NCBI GenBank assembly: GCA_963795805.1
Contig: CAWCIV010000001.1
Span: 372,001 to 436,000 of the forward strand
Source: JALYYC01 sp963795805
GTDB taxonomy: Bacteria; Chloroflexota; Dormibacteria; CF-121
DNA length: 64,000 nucleotides
Reading direction: 5' to 3'
Under the pieces are notes generated by a model. The model was not told the DNA's origin, did no database searches, and saw only the letters and a program-made list of their open reading frames with translations. A program made the translations under genes and the position numbers. Of this stretch, positions 59,735 to 64,000 are shown piece by piece (the first letter of the stretch is position 1; every line of letters begins with the position of its first letter).

Positions 59735-61578
59735 GTCGATGCACCTCCCAGGGTGAAGAAGAATGTCGCGCCTTTGTCGACGGCGGCCTCGCTCCAGATG
59801 CGGCCGCCATGCTTGGTGATGATCCGGTGGACCAGGGCAAGTCCGACGCCCGTGCCCTCGTACTCCTCGGCGCGGTGAAGGCGCTGGAAGACCCCGAAGA
59901 GCTTGTGCGCGTACTGCATGTCGAAACCCGCGCCGTTGTCCTTGACGAAGTAGATGGTCTCGCCTTCGGCATCGGTTTTAGCTCCAACCTCGATCCGGGC
60001 TGGTTGCCGCCCTTTCGTGTACTTGACGGCGTTGCCGATCAGGTTGACGAAAACCTGGTGCAAGAGGGCGGGATCAGCCTCAACCGAGGGCAGCGCATCG
60101 ACCTTCAGCTCGATCTCGCGGCCCTCGGTTGCCGGCTCCAGCACCTCGAGGGCCCGTCGGACGATGGCGCCGGTGCTGACCCGCTGCTTGTTGAGCGGCT
60201 GGCGGCCCATGCGAGAGAACTGCAGCAGGTCGTCGACCAGCCGGCCCATTTGCTGGGCATTGGCGGCGACCAAGTCGAGGTAGCGGCGCGCCTCTCCCTG
60301 AATTTCGTTGCCAGATTCCTCGAGCAGGATGCGCACGAAGCCGTGGATGGCGCGCAGCGGCGCGCGAAGGTCGTGAGACACTGAGTAGCTGAAGGCTTCC
60401 AGTTCCTTGTTGAGGCTGAGGATGGCGTCCTCCGCCTTTTGCTGGTCGGTGATGTCGCGGGCGACGGCGTAGATCGACTGTTCCTCGGTTACCGGAACAG
60501 CGGTCCAGTCGAGCCAGCGGTAGGAGCCGTCCTTGCACTGGTAGCGGTTGCGAAAGGAGATGGTCTTGGCACCGTCGGCCAGCTTGGCGCCCTCGGCCAT
60601 GGTTGCCGCCCGGTCCTCGGGGTGGACGAACTCGATATACGGTTTGGAGGTGAGCTCGGCGGTGCTCAGGCCGGTGACACGCTCCCATGAAGGGTTGACG
60701 GTCTTGAATACGCCGTCGAAACCGGCGACCGCGAACATGTCGGCGGAGAGGGTGAATATGTGGTCCCTGTCCTTGGCGGTTGCCTGCCAGGCGGCGAGGG
60801 CGCGCGAGAGGTCGCCGACCTCGTCGCTGCGCTCGTTGGCGACGAGCCTGGTGGGGCGACCGGCAGCCAGATCTCGCGCGCTGGCCGCCAGGCGGGCAAC
60901 CGGAGCGAGAGTCGTGCGAGTTAGAGTCCAGCCGAGGATGGCGAGGATGACGGCGGCAACAACGCCCGCGGCGAAGAGTAAGTAGAAGCCCGTTCGGAGC
61001 CCTGTCCGGGCGTCCACAAGAGCCAGGCCGACCTGGTCATCGACGGCGGCCTGGAAGTTTCCGTTGGCGGCCCGGAAACGGTCGAAGAGCGCCTTGCCCT
61101 GCTGGGCTCGAGTTACGTCCCGGGCGGCGCCGCTCGACGCGTCCACCGCTGATTTCGCCTGCTCCGCCCAGGCCTGCCAGGCCTGCGCGGCGCTTTGCTG
61201 GGAGGTCAGCTCGCGGCGCAAAGCCGCATCCTGGACCGTGGCTCCCAGTTTCGAAAGCTCGGTCTTGACCTCGCTTGCGCCTAGGACGTAAGGCTCGAGA
61301 AAGGTTCGGTCGGCGCTATTCGCGTAACCGCGCAGCCCGGTCTCCTGGTTCACCATGCCGACCAGCAGAGCGCTGTTCGCCAGTTCAATCTGCCGGTCGG
61401 CATCGGCCCGCAGGTAACCATCCTTGGCAGTGGAGGCGCCGTAGGCCGAGACCACGATGGCCGTCAGGAGGGTGAGCCAGCCAGCGGCCAGGAGGAGGCG
61501 GGTGCGAGCTACGAGGGACGGGAGGCGCACAAGGGTAGAAGCGACCTGAAACGCATTGCCTTTCATAAGGGACTTCAA
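59710..61578 (-). CDS. Membrane histidine kinase (CHASE3-HAMP-PAS-HisKA-HATPase)
   Basis: The 622-residue protein has a membrane helix (about 28-48), an outside CHASE3-like domain (VNQETGLRGYANSADRTFLEPY), a second helix (about 198-220), HAMP, a PAS (about 280-395), an H-box with His402 in SVSHDLRAPLRA, and the ATPase with NLIGNAVKYTKG and DNGAGFD. The H-box and compact G2 box are of the phytochrome-like HWE/HisKA group. Its ligand is unknown. First gene of the operon. Confidence 0.93.
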   Translation of the reverse strand: MKSLMKGNAFQVASTLVRLPSLVARTRLLLAAGWLTLLTAIVVSAYGASTAKDGYLRADADRQIELANSALLVGMVNQETGLRGYANSADRTFLEPYVLGASEVKTELSKLGATVQDAALRRELTSQQSAAQAWQAWAEQAKSAVDASSGAARDVTRAQQGKALFDRFRAANGNFQAAVDDQVGLALVDARTGLRTGFYLLFAAGVVAAVILAILGWTLTRTTLAPVARLAASARDLAAGRPTRLVANERSDEVGDLSRALAAWQATAKDRDHIFTLSADMFAVAGFDGVFKTVNPSWERVTGLSTAELTSKPYIEFVHPEDRAATMAEGAKLADGAKTISFRNRYQCKDGSYRWLDWTAVPVTEEQSIYAVARDITDQQKAEDAILSLNKELEAFSYSVSHDLRAPLRAIHGFVRILLEESGNEIQGEARRYLDLVAANAQQMGRLVDDLLQFSRMGRQPLNKQRVSTGAIVRRALEVLEPATEGREIELKVDALPSVEADPALLHQVFVNLIGNAVKYTKGRQPARIEVGAKTDAEGETIYFVKDNGAGFDMQYAHKLFGVFQRLHRAEEYEGTGVGLALVHRIITKHGGRIWSEAAVDKGATFFFTLGGASTWELKAAA

Positions 61579-61608
61579 GTCACGAGTTCGTTACAAGCGG
61601 AGTGTCGA

Positions 61609-61899
61609 TTATGCGACCAGCCGGGTAGCGTCAAAGGGTCCTGGCCAGATAGAAAGGGTTCCCGTGCCATGGCCGGAATCGCTTGCCAGCGCGACGATAA
61701 CTCCCAGATAGCTGTCATACAGGAATCGGGCGAAGAAGAGGAAGGCGAAGAGCACCAGGGCGTAGCCCGCTATCCAGCGGCTGAGTGAGGGCAGTTGGAT
61801 GAAGCGACGCATCCCGATGAAGAGGGCGAAGGACGCGGCATCGAGGAAGGGGAAGGCGTCGGTTCGATGCCCGATCAAGCCGAGGCCCGGGAGGATCAC
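61609..61899 (-). CDS. Short hydrophobic protein, possibly a fragment
   Basis: A 96-residue frame with two hydrophobic stretches (FLDAASFALFIGMRRFI and WIAGYALVLFAFLFFARFLY). It begins at GTG 61899 right after a stop in the same frame, without a ribosome-binding site, and lies in a decayed region with transposase remnants. It may be the end of a larger membrane protein cut by an insertion. Confidence 0.35.
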   Translation of the reverse strand: MILPGLGLIGHRTDAFPFLDAASFALFIGMRRFIQLPSLSRWIAGYALVLFAFLFFARFLYDSYLGVIVALASDSGHGTGTLSIWPGPFDATRLVA

Positions 61900-61986
61900 G
61901 CTGAAGCCCTAGCCGGTGCGCCGTGAATCCCGCCGCTGGCGTAGAGGAGCGTGTCGTCGATTAAGCCGCCGTCGATTCCACCCGAG

Positions 61987-62115
61987 TCACGACGCCGTGG
62001 CGCTCTCCTGTTGCTTGATGGTCTCCAGGACCATCCTGATCGCTCGGTCCCGCAGTTCAGGCGGGTACCGGTGCTTCGACGCACGCTTCGACGGTGGCGG
62101 CTTCGATGCTGGCAT
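61987..62115 (-). pseudogene. IS3-type transposase OrfA remnant, N-terminal part
   Basis: A 42-residue frame with GGGAGG before its ATG reads RYPPELRDRAIRMVLETIK, which matches the start of IS3-family OrfA helix-turn-helix proteins, then stops. In another frame the next bases read VVTRV, as OrfA continues, so the gene is frameshifted and cut. No OrfB is present. Confidence 0.6.
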
Positions 62116-62189
62116 GGGCCACATCCTCCCAAAGAATGGAGAAGTGCGCGCCGAGTCTCGTGGAGTCGAATTAGCGGGAATGGCGTGCT

Positions 62190-62211
62190 GCTGTCCGACG
62201 AGGAGGACAGC
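62190..62211. repeat. Seven-base hairpin just before a transposase remnant
   Basis: GCTGTCC (62190-62196) and GGACAGC (62205-62211) are inverted around eight bases that hold GAGGA, the ribosome-binding site of the following remnant. It could be a translation-limiting hairpin or part of an old element end. Confidence 0.4.
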
Positions 62212-62319
62212 ATGGCACGAAGTGGCTACCCAGCGGAGTTTCGGCGAAGGGTTCCTGATTTGCTTGCGGCAGGTCGAGGCGTTGGCACGTATTCGCCGGA
62301 ATACTTGGACCAGCATTGA
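62212..62319 (+). pseudogene. Second transposase OrfA remnant, N-terminal part
   Basis: A 35-residue frame after GAGGAGG reads SGYPAEFRRRVPDLLAAGR, the start of another IS OrfA family (usually continuing VADVARDLG). Here it shifts frame and stops; the next frame reads VEALARI, as a degraded continuation. It points away from the first remnant 97 bases off, so two separate elements decayed here. Confidence 0.55.
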
Positions 62320-62381
62320 TCCTTGTGGCGCACGCCATCTCGCGCCAGTAACCGCAAGCTGGTTTCCCACTCGGTCGTTAT

Positions 62382-62678
62382 ATGGCCGTGGAGGGGAATA
62401 TCGATCAACGTCGCGCACCCGACACCGCAATGATCTTTGACCTGATCTGCCGCTCGTGCGGTGCGTGTACCCAGCGAGCTTGGGATCCGACGGCGGCGGT
62501 TGGCGTCACGCTCTGCACAACGTGCGACTCGGCAATGTCGGTCATCGGGATCGACTTTCCGCGCGGCCGCCAGTCCGCGCCCTTGACCAGCGTCCTCGAG
62601 GTCATCCAGGGCGCGGGCATCGTTCCCGTCGCCGTCGAACGGCATGCGCGCGGCCGGCTGAGTCCTCAGGCGGCCTGA
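62382..62678 (+). CDS. Small zinc-ribbon-like protein
   Basis: The product has four cysteines in two pairs (LICRSCGAC and LCTTC) separated by about 18 residues, as in a zinc ribbon, then FPRGRQSAPLTSVLEVIQ and a helical tail. ATG 62382 gives 98 residues; ATG 62430 (MIFDLICRSCG) fits better if the first part belongs to the decayed region. No function can be given. Confidence 0.55.
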   Translation: MAVEGNIDQRRAPDTAMIFDLICRSCGACTQRAWDPTAAVGVTLCTTCDSAMSVIGIDFPRGRQSAPLTSVLEVIQGAGIVPVAVERHARGRLSPQAA

Positions 62679-62694
62679 ACCCTAAGCTGTCCCG

Positions 62695-63039
62695 GTGCGG
62701 TTGATAGACATCGACCCTGGCCGCCTCATCAACGACTGGTCGAGCCAGGGGGTGCGTGCTGCTGGCCTGGTACGCGCCGATATGGCTGCCGACATCAGTT
62801 GTCTCCGCTTCGACTCGAACGCGGTCCTGGGGCGCCACCCGACGGGGCGGCTGCAAGTCTTTGCGGTGCTCGATGGCAGGGGATGGGTGAGCGGACCGGA
62901 CGGGCTGCGACATCCGATCGCCGCCGGCCAGGCAGCGTTCTGGGACAAGGGAGAATCCCATGAGTCGGGAAGCGAGACGGGGATGACGGTCCTGATCGTG
63001 CAGGCCGAGCGCCTCGACCCCGACAACCGCCCGGCCTAG
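62695..63039 (+). CDS. Cupin-domain protein
   Basis: The 114-residue product is one small cupin barrel: GRHPTGRLQVFAVLDGRGWVS and AGQAAFWDKGESHES, with His and Glu residues at typical metal positions. It may bind a metal or small ligand, but the function is unknown. GTG 62695 starts 16 bases after the zinc-ribbon gene. Its stop shares CTAG with the converging gene. Confidence 0.8.
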   Translation: MRLIDIDPGRLINDWSSQGVRAAGLVRADMAADISCLRFDSNAVLGRHPTGRLQVFAVLDGRGWVSGPDGLRHPIAAGQAAFWDKGESHESGSETGMTVLIVQAERLDPDNRPA

Positions 63040-64000
63040 TAGGCGGCCTTCATCGGCGTCTTCCAGCCGCGGGGCAGGGCGGCGGGGACCGCCACGGTTT
63101 TCGCTCCGAGAAACTCGGCGAGACTGGTGACGGCGCCGGCAACGTCAGGGCCGGCTGACGCGACCTCGATCCGGGCTTCGGTATGGATCGCCTTGAGCTC
63201 GAGCCGTTGCTCGGCGCGGTTCATCGCGACGTCGATCCGCCCAATTAGATCCTCGCCATGTAGCACGGACAGCACGTAGTAGCCGTAGCGCCGCCGCGCC
63301 ACCGGAAGGTAGATCTCGAGTGAAAAATCGAAGTTGAACAGTAGTCGCGTACGAGCTCGGTCCCTGATCAAGTTGTCGAAAGGGGAGAGGAGGGTTGTTC
63401 GCGGTTGCCAGTCTCCGGCTTCGATGCGGTCGAGCAGCGCCACGTCCTCGGCATGGACATACCAGGAGCCGGGTAGGGTGGCCCCCTCTCCGCCGATTGC
63501 CACCGGGATGATCGTGCCCTGCTGTTCAAGGCGTTGCAGCGTGAGTGGGAGACCGGGATAGCGGCCGCTGATGAAGTGATGATTGATGTCGGCCGCTCGC
63601 GCGACCCCGAGGGCGCGCAGCGATCGCTGGGCGGCGATGTGCACGACGGCCGACGACGTCATGCGTTGCCGCGGTGTCCACTCCGGCAGGCAACGAGCGG
63701 ATAGATCCCACCACCGGTTCCCGCCCTGCCGGCCGGCAACCATCACATCACCTCCCATCCAGAGAAACGCCAGCATCCGGTCGACATTCCGTCCCGAGTT
63801 CCAACCGCCCGAGGCCCAGGCATACTCGGACCGATCCTCGAAGACGCGAGCCGGGAGCGGGCCCCGACGCCGGAGCTCCCGCAAAACGTGCGCTCGGAGC
63901 GTCGCGTTCTCGCGCACCCACCCCTGGACGCGAGCTGCCCACGGCGTCTCGCCGCGCCGGTAGCGGCGCATCGTCTCGCGGTGGATCGGATAGTCCTCCG
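63036..64000 (-). CDS. Winged-helix protein of the YcaQ / DNA-crosslink glycosylase family (partial)
   Basis: The frame runs past the right edge, because coding-like residues (DYPIHRET) precede ATG 63971. The visible 321 residues show the HTH_42 pattern: RGPLPARVFED, GRNVDRMLAFLWMGGDVMVAGR, WDLSARCLPEW, LLSPFDNLIRDRARTRLLFNFDF and EIYLPVARRRYGYYVL. Members unhook DNA crosslinks or are of unknown role. The N-terminus is missing from the window. Confidence 0.85.
   Translation of the reverse strand, partial: EDYPIHRETMRRYRRGETPWAARVQGWVRENATLRAHVLRELRRRGPLPARVFEDRSEYAWASGGWNSGRNVDRMLAFLWMGGDVMVAGRQGGNRWWDLSARCLPEWTPRQRMTSSAVVHIAAQRSLRALGVARAADINHHFISGRYPGLPLTLQRLEQQGTIIPVAIGGEGATLPGSWYVHAEDVALLDRIEAGDWQPRTTLLSPFDNLIRDRARTRLLFNFDFSLEIYLPVARRRYGYYVLSVLHGEDLIGRIDVAMNRAEQRLELKAIHTEARIEVASAGPDVAGAVTSLAEFLGAKTVAVPAALPRGWKTPMKAAY

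Overview
The window is a contiguous piece of a GC-rich bacterial chromosome. The division and cell-wall cluster contains a small basic protein gene (sbp) between ftsQ and ftsA and begins with mraZ-rsmH. No outer-membrane genes are seen. GTG and TTG starts are common and ATGA/GTGA stop-start overlaps are dense. Together these fit a deep-branching Terrabacteria lineage such as Chloroflexota or Candidatus Dormibacterota. That placement is an inference, not a database match.

Layout. 1-10.4 kb is metabolic: the end of an unknown gene, a VOC protein, an M55 D-aminopeptidase overlapping trpD, then leuB-like and a one-piece isopropylmalate dehydratase (small domain first). These converge on a minus-strand operon for a 2-oxoacid dehydrogenase (E1alpha, E1beta, E2) whose last gene is an isopropylmalate-synthase-like protein. 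10.4-12.2 kb holds a zinc-ribbon protein, an RNase H with an extra C-terminal domain, and the RNase P RNA. 12.4-29.4 kb is the dcw cluster: mraZ, rsmH, ftsL-like, ftsI, murF, mraY, murD, ftsW, murG, a murC/mpl-type ligase, murB, ddl, ftsQ, sbp, ftsA, ftsZ. 29.4-42.7 kb is a housekeeping run: nrdR, pgeF, yggS, yggT, ileS, lspA, rluD, gmk, coaBC, priA, def, fmt, smpB, a membrane protein and the tmRNA gene.

42.7-51.3 kb is accessory: a lipoprotein, a membrane protein/TPR pair, a small protein, an acyl-CoA synthetase with a two-subunit CoA-transferase, a zinc-ribbon membrane protein, a lone receiver, and a TrkA-N / 57-residue membrane protein / anchored UspA operon. 51.4-56.1 kb carries dnaK, clpB and tRNA-Thr(CGU). 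56.2-61.6 kb is a three-gene signalling operon (histidine kinase, receiver, REC-PAS-GAF-PAS-GGDEF-EAL). 61.6-62.4 kb is a decayed stretch with two transposase fragments. The end has a zinc-ribbon protein, a cupin and a YcaQ-like protein that runs off the edge.

Most notable: the murC position is filled by a ligase with Mpl-like sequence and an altered P-loop; ftsZ has two in-frame starts, each with its own strong ribosome-binding site; pgeF and fmt appear to start at CTG; mraZ is preceded by three GTGG boxes at a 10-base period; leucine-type chain-elongation genes sit beside a 2-oxoacid dehydrogenase; and a compact TrkA-N/UspA membrane module contains a 57-residue gene. No CRISPR array, prophage or intact insertion sequence was seen.
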